A DNA stretch of 16,947 nucleotides from Stephanodiscus triporus (lineage: Eukaryota; Bacillariophyta; Thalassiosirophyceae; Thalassiosirales; Thalassiosiraceae), in the NCBI GenBank assembly GCA_036939755.1, contig JALLAZ010000333.1, positions 1-16,947 on the forward strand, written 5' to 3'. Positions 1 to 7,787 of the stretch are shown one piece after another. A program made the translations under genes and the position numbers. The first letter of the stretch is position 1, and every line of letters begins with the position of its first letter. The notes under the pieces were generated by a model, which saw nothing but the letters and a program-made list of their open reading frames with translations, was not told where the DNA came from and made no database searches.

Positions 1-885
1 GACGGCAGCTCGCCGGTACCACAACAACTGGTAATGATGGGTATTATGAATTTACCGGTCTGCCACCAGGGAGATATACGGTTGAAGTTCAATATAAAGA
101 ATGCCCTTCTGTTCCTCCTACGCGTAGTCCATCTAAGTCCCCGTCGAAGCAACTGAGCCGCAACCCAAGTGAAAATCCATCGGAGCAACCTAGCTCTAGC
201 AGGAACCCGAGTGAAAATCCTTCAACACAACCGAGTCGCGTCCCATCGTTGGCGCCATCATACTCTTCTTCTCCTACTCAAAAACCCACCCCATCACCAA
301 CGGGCATAAAAATTAGGAAGCGTGTTCCTAATCCCTGTGTAGTCGTAGATGAACCATTAGTTGGGGTGGTGGTGCTCCTATTTAATTCAAGAGGGGAGCT
401 CGCAGGTAACACAACAACTGGTAATGATGGATATTATGAATTTTCAGGTCTCCCGCCGGGGCAATACACGGTTCGTGTTGAATATGAAAAATGTCCGTCT
501 GTTCTTCCTACAACAAGTCCATCCGAGTCCCCGTCGAATCAACCGAGCCGCAACCCAAGTGAAAATCCATCCGAGCAACCTAGCGCTAGCGGGAAGCCGA
601 GTGAAAATCCTTCAAAACAACCGAGTCGCGTCCCATCGATGGCGCCGTCATTATCTACTTCTCCTACTCAAAAACCCACCGCATCACCAACGGGCATAAC
701 AATCAGGGCGCGCGTTGCAAATCACTGTGTAGATACAGATGAACCATTAGTTGGGGTGGTGGTGCTCCTATTTAATTGGAGACGGCAGCTCGCCGGTACC
801 ACAACAACTGGTAATGATGGGTATTATGAATTTACAGGTCTGCCACCAGGGAGATATACGGTTGAAGTTCAATATGAAGACTGTC
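1..885 (+). repeat. 390-bp in-frame tandem coding repeat
   Basis: Bases 1-100, 391-490 and 781-880 are copies at exactly 390-bp spacing (130 codons). Copies 1 and 3 differ at only about two positions in that 100-bp stretch; copy 2 is more diverged. The Ser/Pro linkers of copies 1 and 2 are also nearly identical, synonymous sites included. A fourth, diverged module at about 1116-1305 lies outside the regular period. Confidence 0.9.
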
Positions 886-2201
886 CTTCTATTCCTTCTT
901 TTCCTTCTATTCCTTCTTCAAGTAGTCCATCTGTCCCTGTTGCCATGGTACCTCCTCCTGATATTGCCATGGTGCCGTCTCCTAAATATTCTGCAGAACC
1001 TTCGAATATTCCAAGCAATTTACCATCCATCCCTCCGAACCGTGACCCAAGTGAAAATCCATCGGAGCCACCTAGCGCTGGCGGGAACCCAACTTCACCA
1101 CCCACTGGGGGTATGGTCAAAAGGGAGCGAGTGTCGCACCCATGCTTTGTTGATGACCAGCCATTGGCTGGTGCAAAAGTTATTTTATATGATGAAATCG
1201 GAACTGAAGTAGCTTGGAATGTAACGGACAGTGATGGTTATTACGCATTCTATGGTCTTCCATCAGGTCGGTACTACACTTCTGTTGAATATCCAAGCTG
1301 TGATTCAGGCGTGCGAGTCCTCCTCTCTTCAGGCACTGATGATCATGCTTTCAAATTCTACAAAAATGGTGAAGTGTGCGATGTAAAACTCAGTATCGGT
1401 GGTGGAGATGAACTCTCTATGGGAGATTTTGTTCACTTTGACACCCTCGATGAGTGTTGCGCAAATATGTTCTGGTTTGATATAGATGGATGCTCTTCAA
1501 GGTCTCCTGTTGCATTTCAGTTCGAGTTTTGTGTGGATATATATGGGTTTGATGAGTATTCCGACTGTCCACTGCATGAAATCCAAACCGTGGAGAGAGA
1601 AATGCAGAAAGGTCTCGGCCCCAACTCAACGCTTGCACTAGTCCAATTCGGTAGCACAATGCTTAGCAAAGTTGGAGATGAAACTTATTGCATCGGCCCG
1701 ACAATTCATCATAATTTCGTGACGAATAAGTTGAGAGGTCTTTCCTCTTCACAAGAAGGCAAAACGACCATATGCGGCGTGGTGGTCACTAAGGAAACGT
1801 TATGCAGCGACGAAGCATGCTTGCGGGCCAATTATGAAAAAGTTCTTGTTCCATTTGAGGATTATGTCAACAGCAGGATGTTCTTGTCATCCCTTCACTC
1901 TTCTGTTGGAGATGGTTTGCATACTGTTGATTTGCGAATGGCTGAGGTTGTGGCTTCATCACTCACAACAAGGAAGCTAGTGTTTCCGTCCAATGCATCA
2001 AAAGACGCAGCAAATGAACACTCTGCCAACAAAGACACACCTCGATTCTACCCAACATACATATCTGGGACATTGTGTCACTCGAAAACCCTATTCGATA
2101 GTTGGGAGAAATCATATGGGAGCCTCAAAGACTGTTGTGAAGCTCACTTCAGTTGGGACTTCGCGGCATGTTGCAGCTCATTGAACATGGGTGGTTGCTA
2201 G
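3..2201 (+). CDS. Secreted/surface protein with repeated SdrD-B-like domains and Cys-rich C-terminus (5' partial)
   Basis: The frame is open from base 3, so the 5' end lies outside the window; the TTG at 249 is internal. About 732 residues remain (residue n begins at base 3n). Four copies of a beta-sandwich module of SdrD-B/Cna-B type are visible, around residues 1-32 (partial), 103-163, 233-295 and 372-435, with the motif (G/S)DGYY(E/A)F.GLP.G(R/Q)Y. Linkers rich in Ser, Pro, Asn and Glu (repeated NPSENPSEQPS type) separate the copies. The C-terminal third is Cys-rich, with DECCANMFWFDIDGC near residue 483 and DCCEAHFSWDFAACC at 710-724, a module I recall from many diatom extracellular proteins. 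The architecture suggests a secreted or cell-surface adhesive/structural protein; the signal peptide would lie upstream and is not visible. TAG stop at 2199-2201. Function is inferred from architecture only. Confidence 0.85.
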   Translation, partial: RQLAGTTTTGNDGYYEFTGLPPGRYTVEVQYKECPSVPPTRSPSKSPSKQLSRNPSENPSEQPSSSRNPSENPSTQPSRVPSLAPSYSSSPTQKPTPSPTGIKIRKRVPNPCVVVDEPLVGVVVLLFNSRGELAGNTTTGNDGYYEFSGLPPGQYTVRVEYEKCPSVLPTTSPSESPSNQPSRNPSENPSEQPSASGKPSENPSKQPSRVPSMAPSLSTSPTQKPTASPTGITIRARVANHCVDTDEPLVGVVVLLFNWRRQLAGTTTTGNDGYYEFTGLPPGRYTVEVQYEDCPSIPSFPSIPSSSSPSVPVAMVPPPDIAMVPSPKYSAEPSNIPSNLPSIPPNRDPSENPSEPPSAGGNPTSPPTGGMVKRERVSHPCFVDDQPLAGAKVILYDEIGTEVAWNVTDSDGYYAFYGLPSGRYYTSVEYPSCDSGVRVLLSSGTDDHAFKFYKNGEVCDVKLSIGGGDELSMGDFVHFDTLDECCANMFWFDIDGCSSRSPVAFQFEFCVDIYGFDEYSDCPLHEIQTVEREMQKGLGPNSTLALVQFGSTMLSKVGDETYCIGPTIHHNFVTNKLRGLSSSQEGKTTICGVVVTKETLCSDEACLRANYEKVLVPFEDYVNSRMFLSSLHSSVGDGLHTVDLRMAEVVASSLTTRKLVFPSNASKDAANEHSANKDTPRFYPTYISGTLCHSKTLFDSWEKSYGSLKDCCEAHFSWDFAACCSSLNMGGC

Positions 2202-2990
2202 GGTAATAATAGACCACCTACTAATAAACCACATGAAAGTAGTCCATTCCAGAATCTAGTCATTCAATAGACTGCTCTTTTCCCGTATAATTGCTTCGTA
2301 CATCTCATTTCCTCCAATTGCAATCACACAGTCAACTGCAATGGGGCAATGCTACAAGCCCAGGGACCCTCCGTACTGTATGTTGGCCCCCAAATTAGAA
2401 CAAACTCCAAACTGATTCCGGAACTCCCCAATTTGGAATTTGTAGTATCCCTACCCAAACTGATCGGGGAGTCCCCGTTTTGGGAACGGGGATTGCGTTT
2501 TTGGTGTTTTCTTCAGTCACGCACAAGATCGGCCCTTTCTCACCAAAAATTGAGGCGATTCAACGCCATGATGCAGTGTCGTCCTCTCCATCGCTGTCCC
2601 GAATCGCATCCATCCATCAGATCCCCCAACGATGATGATCACTCGCTCCGCCTTGCCTACCACCATGCTGCCTAGATTCGAGCAGTTTTTGTCGAGGCAC
2701 TCCTTGGCCGTTACCGGCGATGTCGACGGCATCATCTTCGGTGTCCTCTGACGTCGTCGCCACCGCCGCCGCCGCCCTCCTTGGCCCTTCTTCATGGTTC
2801 GTCGTCAGCCTCCTTCCGTGACCACCGCGCCAATCATCGTCGTCCCTGATTGTCGTTGTTGCTTCGGTGGGACGCAGCCGGGCCGGCGAGGGGAACGCAC
2901 GCCGCGATGCCCGTCCGCGCCGACGCCGAGGGGGGGGGGAGGAAATTCGATCAACGACGACGGTGACGTCGAACGACGACGACGAAGCGA
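2202..2990. other. Intergenic stretch without a convincing gene
   Basis: After the TAG stop there is about 130 bp of AT-richer sequence, likely 3' UTR. Bases 2374-2500 hold short inverted repeats: CCAAATT/AATTTGG (2390-2396/2430-2436) and CCCCGTT-TTGGG-AACGGGG (2473-2491). Bases 2530-2990 are GC-rich and CGTC/GCC-repeat-like, with short overlapping open frames on both strands but no recognisable domain. The 5' LTR and leader of the copia relic downstream are not visible; if they existed they are replaced or decayed here. Confidence 0.5.
2374..2491. repeat. Hairpin-containing sequence related to the element near 8302
   Basis: TACTGTATGTTGGCC at 2374-2388 matches TACTGTATGTTTGGCC at 8302-8317, and CCCCCAAATT follows in both (2387-2396 and 8329-8338), with about 13 extra bases in the 8.3-kb copy. 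The decamer CCAAACTGAT is present at 2407 and again near 2455, and two short perfect stems follow. This is probably a decayed relative of the palindromic element at 8.3 kb. Confidence 0.35.
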
Positions 2991-3275
2991 TGATGGCGCA
3001 TCGCAACACCCTGTCCTGTCGATTGTATAGCGAGCAGCCTGTTCAACAGGAGGAAGAAGCACTTGTGTTTGCTCAGGGCGCGGACAAGAAACCTCAGAGC
3101 AAGCCGAAGAATGACTCTCCATCCAAGAGCTCCTTGTCTTCTGGTTCGGTATCTTGCGGCAGCAAAACTCCAACAATAGTCTGCAAGAATTGTGGCCAAC
3201 ATGGTCACGTATCAACAGTATGCCCTCGCAAGAAGCCACCTGAGCAAATCCATGCCATGGCCAGGGAACCTGATG
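2990..3275 (+). pseudogene. Copia Gag C-terminal fragment with CCHC zinc knuckle
   Basis: The frame with codons at 3182, 3185 and so on encodes CKNCGQHGHVSTVC at 3182-3223, a textbook CX2CX4HX4C nucleocapsid knuckle that binds RNA in Gag. It is followed by PRKKPPEQIHAM, which resembles the post-knuckle segment of diatom copia Gag. Upstream, EEEALVFAQG looks Gag-like, but beyond about 3015 the sequence becomes low-complexity Arg/Asp-rich and is not recognisable as Gag. The frame reads on into the inserted element and stops at 3455-3457. The ATG at 3251 and other upstream starts are not convincing true starts. Confidence 0.75.
3268..3275. repeat. Left target-site duplication (ACCTGATG)
   Basis: The octamer is identical to 3516-3523 and brackets the hairpin element. 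Confidence 0.75.
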
Positions 3276-3515
3276 TTGGAACCCTAAAGGATGGGTACGT
3301 ACGTAAAGTACCCTTACCTAGGGTTCCACTGATACAGTACGCTGATACCTGTTACTCAGCACAGGTCCCACGTATTCCTACGTGGAGTGATCTAACTAGA
3401 TCACTAGCAGGTTTGGGTCGAAGCATGCTTCGACCCTTTTCACCTTTGTTAGTGTAGACCGCATTAATATATTAGAACAACCTTTGTCTAATGTTAATGC
3501 ATTCTAGGCACTAAC
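3276..3515. mobile_element. 240-bp multi-hairpin MITE-like insertion inside the copia relic
   Basis: Nearly all of the 240 bp folds into consecutive inverted repeats. 3278-3327: arms GGAACCCT/AGGGTTCC plus an inner GGGTAC/GTACCC. 3341-3366: GCTGA/TCAGC or, alternatively, ACCTGT/ACAGGT. 3368-3385: CCACGTA-TTCC-TACGTGG. 3386-3405, directly abutting: AGTGATCT-AACT-AGATCACT. 3415-3436: perfect 22-bp palindrome with half-site GGGTCGAAGCA. 3461-3500: long stem with arms GCATTAA/TTAATGC and ATTAG/CTAAT. The last is enclosed by GTTAGTG/CACTAAC (3448-3454/3509-3515). The element is flanked by the 8-bp direct repeat ACCTGATG. Removing one repeat plus the insert (248 bp) puts the gag frame and the protease frame in register. 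It has no coding capacity and only weak terminal inverted similarity. The class is unknown; an 8-bp duplication fits hAT, P or Merlin-type integration. Confidence 0.8.
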
Positions 3516-3523
3516 ACCTGATG
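3516..3523. repeat. Right target-site duplication (ACCTGATG)
   Basis: The octamer is identical to 3268-3275. The protease frame resumes directly at the CCT at 3517. Confidence 0.75.
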
Positions 3524-4031
3524 ATGCCTCCAAGTCCAGTGCAGAGGACAGCATCCTGATCCTTGCCCAGGTGGATGACTCCATCCTGCATGTGCCTCCC
3601 ACAAGTCCCACAGTACCTCCTCGTACTTATGCTGCTGCTCTCCTTGTACACGGTCTGCCTCCTAGCCATCATGGTCACTCCTCTACTCCTGACGATGCCA
3701 TTTTTACTCAAGATGCCACACCGGTGCCTCGCCGTCCCATTGGCTTGGACCTCCTGCTGCTTGACAGCCAGTTGACCATCCATTTATTCTCACAACCGGA
3801 CCACGTCAACAATATCCATCAGGCTACAAATCCTATTCGAGTCCATTGCAACAAGGGTACTTTGGTGACTACTCAAGAAACTGATTTTGGCAACACCCCT
3901 GTGTATTTTGATTCCAGGGGGATTGCCAATGTTTTATCTCTCTACCAGTTGGGCCAGAAGTTCAAAGTCACATATGATAGTACCGTCCGCAGGGGTGTAT
4001 TGAAAGTGTTCACCAAAGCGGGGGTGGTGAG
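3517..4031 (+). pseudogene. Copia aspartic protease (retropepsin) domain
   Basis: The frame with codons at 3517, 3520 and so on runs from the target duplication to the frameshift. It encodes LLLDSQLTIHLF, with the presumed catalytic Asp at 3763-3765, followed by VHCNKGT, GIANVLSLYQLGQKFKVTYDS and VFTK. This matches the retropepsin domain of diatom-type copia polyproteins, where D-S-Q-S/T takes the place of the usual D-S/T-G. The domain would cleave the Gag-Pol polyprotein. Near 4020-4029 a run of five G's marks a one-base loss: the downstream homology (GGEFKP) continues in the next frame, while the original frame ends at 4047. Confidence 0.82.
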
Positions 4032-4342
4032 TTCAAACCGACTGTAAAAGGCTTACACGCAATTAATCTCCACAAGAACCCCAATGCTGCCTACCTCCTT
4101 GTCAATGATGCCGATCTAGCGTACTCTTCCCCGGTCCAGACCGTTCGTCGCAATTATGAAGGCTTCACCAAAAAACAGGTCCAACATGCTACTCTTGCAC
4201 ACCGCATCATGGGGATGATTGGCGCCCCCACTGAACGTGAATACCAAGGCCTGGTACGTCAGAATCTTTTGCAAGATTGCCCCATCACTCCTTCCGATAT
4301 TGTCAATGCTCACAAAAGCTTTGGCCCTGACGTTGCCAATAC
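4029..4342 (+). pseudogene. Copia GAG-pre-integrase segment
   Basis: Reading from GAG at 4029, the frame gives EFKPTVKGLHAINLHKN and later FTKKQVQHATLAHRIMG, LLQDCPITPSDIVNAHKSFG and PDVAN. This order is typical of the segment between protease and integrase in diatom copia elements (His/Cys zinc-binding pre-integrase region plus a PSH-like helix; here the usual G.PS is GAPT). At 4341-4343 the homology jumps frame again: one missing base between AAT AC and AGA GGA turns the expected N-x-R-G-K-T-V-R-R into a shifted frame. The old frame runs on without homology to 4503-4505. Confidence 0.75.
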
Positions 4343-4858
4343 AGAGGAAAAACAGTACGTCGCAAACCTGAACATGTCAACACGAAGATCGTCAAAATTC
4401 CTCAACAAATCCTCAAGAATCAAGCCAATGTCACACTGTCTGCGGACGTCATATTTGTCAACAGAGTCCCATTCCTTGTCTCATTGTCAAGAAACATTAT
4501 CCTAACAATGATTGAATATGTCCCTCGCTGTACCGCTTCCAAGCTCGGTCTACTTCTTCAATGGATTCTTGCTGTTTATGTGCGTGCAGGATTCACGGTA
4601 CAAACTATCCTAATGGACAACGAATTCAAAAAGGTCAGGGACCATGTCCAACATGCCATTCTCAACACCCCTGCCGCTTCTGAACACGTTGGTGACATAG
4701 AGCGCAGGATTCGGGTCATCAAAGAGCGTTGTCAAGGGATTCTATGTACCCTCCCCTCTACTCGCCTCCCACAAATCATGCTCATCCATTCCTCCTCATA
4801 CTCGCACACCTCGTGTGTCCCACATTCCTCCTCCTTCTATGTCTACTCGTATGCCTAA
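4343..4858 (+). pseudogene. Copia integrase catalytic core (rve), frameshifted and degenerate at the 3' end
   Basis: From AGA at 4343 the frame reads RGKTVRRKPEHV, then LSADVIFVN (first catalytic Asp at 4445-4447), LMDNEF (second Asp at 4616-4618) and AASEHVGDIERRIRVIKER (Glu of GDIER at 4700-4702, aligning with the retroviral GVVE-type Glu). The D-D-E triad is therefore still present, with Asp-Glu spacing of 28 codons rather than the common 35. After LPSTRLPQIM the protein turns into Ser/Tyr-rich sequence with no homology and stops at 4856-4858. Integrase inserts the cDNA; this copy cannot be made as a whole because the frame is broken upstream. Confidence 0.82.
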
Positions 4859-4898
4859 TTGAACCCAACGCCCCCCTGGTCACCTCAAGGACTATCAC

Positions 4899-5511
4899 AT
4901 GTTCACAACCGTCGCTGAAGAACGTTGCCAACCGCCGGAACGTCCCTACCACACCGCGGGAGGCACTGACGTAGACCTTGCCATTCAAGATGAAGAATGT
5001 ATGGTCTACCTCTGTCACTTTGTCATGGTTCATACTGCCACCAGTCTGGAGTTAGCCAAACAAGGCCAACCTACGAAGACACAATATGGCTTGAAAGCCG
5101 GTCTGAAACGATTTGGGTCTTGCGGTGATACCGCCATCACTGAAGAATTGTCGCAACTCCATACTTTGAATTGTTTTTGCCCTTGCGACCCTCACTCCCT
5201 TACACGTGATGATCGGTGCAATGCCCTTACCTCTCTCATGTTCCTTACAGAAAAACGTTCTGGGGAGGTCAAGGCCCGCACCTGCGCTAACGGTAGTGTC
5301 CAACGCCATTATGTGGCTAAAGAAGAGGCTGTGGCACTCTCTGTCACTTTGGAAGCTATTTTTGTCCAAAGCACAACATATACTCACAAATCCTGTGATG
5401 TCGCAATGTGTCATCCCCGGTGCTTTCTTACAAGCAGACAATCCTGATTATGTCCTTATGAGATATGGTGAAGGTTGCCCCAAAATTGTATTGCAAGTAC
5501 GTGATATCTAA
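4899..5511 (+). pseudogene. Copia reverse transcriptase N-terminal part (RVT_2), truncated
   Basis: In frame with 4899, TQYGLKAGLKRFG, ELSQLH, LTSLMFLTEKRSGEVKARTCANGS and VQRHYVAKEEA match the start of diatom copia RT. Near 5410 the homology moves to the next frame as CVIPGAFLQAD and then YVLMRYGEG, ending at the TAA of 5509-5511. In the family this motif is normally VDIPGAF; the Asp, a catalytic metal ligand of motif A, is Val here. The YxDD motif and RNase H are absent. The element therefore ends within RT and what follows is repeat DNA. About 40 bp upstream of 4899 have no clear homology. Confidence 0.82.
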
Positions 5512-5700
5512 GCTTGTACCAAGTCCTTACTTACGTATGTATCTAATATTGATTCCTACTATGTAGGTTTTAATTGTGTTGAGGTCCTATGTATGTAGAA
5601 TCCTAGGCTTGTATCAAGTCCTTATGTATGTATGTAGGTTATACTGATTCCATATGAGTACAATTTTTTTGCTTATACTGAATTCCTATGTAAGTAGAAT
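5512..5700. repeat. Imperfect tandem duplication with a ~95-bp period
   Basis: GCTTGTACCAAGTCCTTAC at 5513 recurs as GCTTGTATCAAGTCCTTATG at 5608, each followed by GTATGTA-rich sequence and a TGATTCC motif (5548 and 5645). A third partial TGAATTCCTATGTA occurs at 5679. A similar TGAATTCCTATGTAGAAT lies at 16807, so the motif is dispersed. Confidence 0.5.
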
Positions 5701-5706
5701 AATACA

Positions 5707-5934
5707 TATTATTCCAAAATGGAAAAGTTAGCTTATTACTACTGCATATCTGCTGCAGAGCAGAACCAGAACCACTAGAATAAGATGTATTATTCCAAAA
5801 TGGAAAAGTTCGCTCATTACTCCATATCTGCTGCAGTGCAGAACCAGAACCACTAAAATAAGACATATTATTCCAAAATGGAAACTTTTGCTTATTACTG
5901 CATATCTGCTGCAGTGCAGAACCAGAACCACCAC
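5707..5934. repeat. Tandem array, three copies of a 78-81-bp unit
   Basis: TATTATTCCAAAATGGAAA starts at 5707, 5788 and 5866. Each copy continues with TTACT..ATATCTGCTGCAG and CAGAACCAGAACCAC. The copies are more than about 90% alike. The repeat is open on the minus strand over its length, but only because the unit has no stop in that frame. Confidence 0.9.
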
Positions 5935-6049
5935 TACAGTCTCTTAATGGAGTCTTTGGTTGGAGATTGGGGATTCGAAGTTGGAGCTGAAATGGTCTAT
6001 TTTAGGCATATTACTTATAAGATTGTTGCCTACTACTTCAGCAAATAAT

Positions 6050-6082
6050 CTCTCTGGGAGCTCTCTGGGAGCTCTCTGGGAG
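6050..6082. repeat. 11-bp tandem repeat, three copies
   Basis: Three perfect copies of CTCTCTGGGAG sit immediately outside the putative left end of the following element. Confidence 0.9.
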
Positions 6083-6091
6083 CACGTCACA

Positions 6092-7787
6092 GTTGCGAGT
6101 ATCACACCTGGTTTTTCCATAGTTTCTATTTATATCACACCTGCGCTAATTTTGCCTGTCATAGATCACACCTATTGCTAAAATTTATTCCTTAGTTTGA
6201 CCTGATTCTTTGTGCCATTCGTCTGTTTCATCAGCGATGAAAATACCCTTTAATTATTTCACTTGCACTGTTTTACATTTTAAAATATCTCACTTCGTAA
6301 TGCTACCCAGTATTCTATCACACCTGTCATTTTTTCCACTTCAGTTGTTTGCTAGTAAAATTGGTTAACTATTACTACAGTTTTGTCTAGTAATGTTGAA
6401 TTGGGGAGTTACAGGAGAGGATTTGGAACGAAGAAAAATGCAGTGAGCTTTCATCCTAGATTTTAGATCTGTTGGTGCCTTTCCACACAATGCTTCGTCA
6501 TCCTGCCGCGGCTGTTCCTTGCCCTCATCCCCTCACTCACATCGTCATTGTCTACCAGCCGTATTTTCTCTTGGCATTGGTCCTGGTATCTCCCCTCCCC
6601 CCTCCGTCAAGGCCAAACTGGTTTTGTTGTTATCCTCCTCCTCCTTGACAACCTCCTCGAACTCATCATCGTAATCATCTGCACCCGCCCCTCCCTTCCC
6701 ACCACCCGACGGCTTCAAATTGTTGTTGTCATCATCCTCCTCATCCTCTGCCCCCTCCTTGAGTCCGCGTCCTTTGCGTTGTTGTCATCCACCCCTGATG
6801 ACTCCGCCAACACCGACATCCTCCTCCTCCCTCGCTATGCCATAATAATGCGTAATGAAATTTGATAGGGTCACCCTCGATTGGAACGTTCAAACCCGCG
6901 ACAGCCGACCCAGCCAATGACCCTCAATCTCAATGCCATTGTGATCTGATGCCCTCCCATTATCAGGACAGTCATCGCAAATGTCCGTTGTCATTGTCAT
7001 CATTGTTGTCGTTTTGGCCCCGATCGCCACCACCACCCCCGTGACCACGTCCTCCGTTGACAACGATGACGATGCACTCATCATTGATGCCTGCTTCGTT
7101 TTCATTTCTGTTTTTGTCGTCCATCACGTCACCGTTCTCAAGGACAAGCGCCGCTGCCTCGTCCTCACGAGCGCAAATGGCGACAACAGCTTATGGCGCC
7201 GCCGCCCCCGGCGCCACGTCACACCTGACCGCTGTTGTGTTCACAGTCGTGGCAGTCGTTGTCGTCACCGGTCCCCCCCGCGACGCCATCATTACGGACG
7301 TAGTTATCCTGGTCATGGCGCCAGCCCCCCCCCTCCCCCGTGTGTTGCATTGTGGGGAGGGCAATGGCCATGGCCCGCTCCTCTTCCCGCATGCAGGGGC
7401 AGGATGCAGCCGTCGAGTCGAGGGGAGGCACAGCAGGGTTGGAGGTGTGTGATATCTATGCCAGATTTATGGTGGGTGTGCTAGAATAACTGTCGCACCT
7501 GCTTTGACGGGAAGGGGGAATTGCTAAAACGCAACTTCTGATGCGCCCAGACAGGTGTGATAGAAGAAAGGGACAAATAGGCTAGTGTAACATTCCAGCC
7601 TAATAAAAGGTGCGCGTGTGATATTCAAGCCTAATATTATGAGCTAGTGTGATATTTGACAGGTAAAACTATCAAATATGTATTTTAAATAGCAAAACTA
7701 GGGTTGTCTGTTTAATCTACTATGTAAATTTTTGAGTGTGATATAGGAAAAATTAAAAAATACGGCGTGATATTCCTGTGCCGCAAC
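6092..7787. mobile_element. Putative non-autonomous DNA element with inverted subterminal TATCACAC clusters
   Basis: The left part carries (T/G)ATCACACCT in the plus orientation at 6100, 6133, 6164 and 6316. The right part carries the same motif inverted (GTGTGATAT or close) at 7447, 7554, 7616, 7647, 7736 and 7765 (GCGTGATAT). GTTGCG (6092-6097) before the first motif and CGCAAC (7782-7787) after the last form matching ends, and the spacing of the two outermost motifs (about 33-35 bp) is similar on both sides. Multiple short motifs arranged toward each end recall transposase-binding subterminal repeats of hAT- or Mutator-like elements. No target duplication could be fixed and no transposase is encoded, so the exact ends are uncertain. 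Confidence 0.5.
6545..7190 (-). pseudogene. Acidic low-complexity coding debris inside the 6.1-7.8-kb element
   Basis: Two stop-free minus-strand stretches look more protein-like than their surroundings. 7190-6972 includes AREDEAAALVLENGDVMDDK and ends QNDNNDDNDNGHLR. 6784-6545 includes KEGAEDEEDDDNNNLKPSGG and later DDYDDEFEEVVKEEEDNN, ending ENTAGRQ. Neither begins with a plausible ATG and they lie in different frames. They may be decayed exons of one captured gene, or merely GAY/GAG-rich simple sequence. No family was recognised. Confidence 0.25.

Larger units (their letters stand above)
2990..5511 (+). mobile_element. Degenerate Ty1/copia retrotransposon (diatom copia type), 3'-truncated
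   Basis: Gag zinc knuckle, aspartic protease, GAG-pre-integrase, integrase core and the beginning of copia-type reverse transcriptase occur in the Ty1/copia order on one strand, so this is one element. It is clearly dead. A 240-bp insertion lies between gag and protease; single-base losses fit the frame changes near 4020-4029 and 4341; the integrase C-terminus degenerates before a stop at 4856-4858; the RT is frameshifted near 5410 and stops at 5511 before the YxDD motif; and RNase H is missing. No LTRs or primer-binding site were found. The left boundary is uncertain, because recognisable gag begins only at about 3015. Confidence 0.88.

Noticed and set aside
249..251. Start of the first gene at 249
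   Set aside because: The codon is TTG, and the same frame is open and homologous to the downstream repeats back to base 3.
2867..2989. N-terminal Gag extension (Arg/Asp-rich)
   Set aside because: Low-complexity text in a GC-rich simple-sequence tract, unlike any Gag; probably chance readthrough upstream of the real fragment.
3341..3366. H-type pseudoknot from GCTGA/TCAGC and ACCTGT/ACAGGT
   Set aside because: The third loop would have zero nucleotides, which cannot span a 5-bp stem; the two stems are better seen as alternatives.
5512..5700. 3' LTR of the copia relic
   Set aside because: No matching sequence precedes gag, there is no TG..CA boundary pair, and the RT is cut before it; it is a local tandem duplication.
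5639..5934. Minus-strand frames with repeated SGSGSALQQI text
   Set aside because: They are the translation of the 81-bp tandem array, whose unit length is a multiple of three; no start context or domain.
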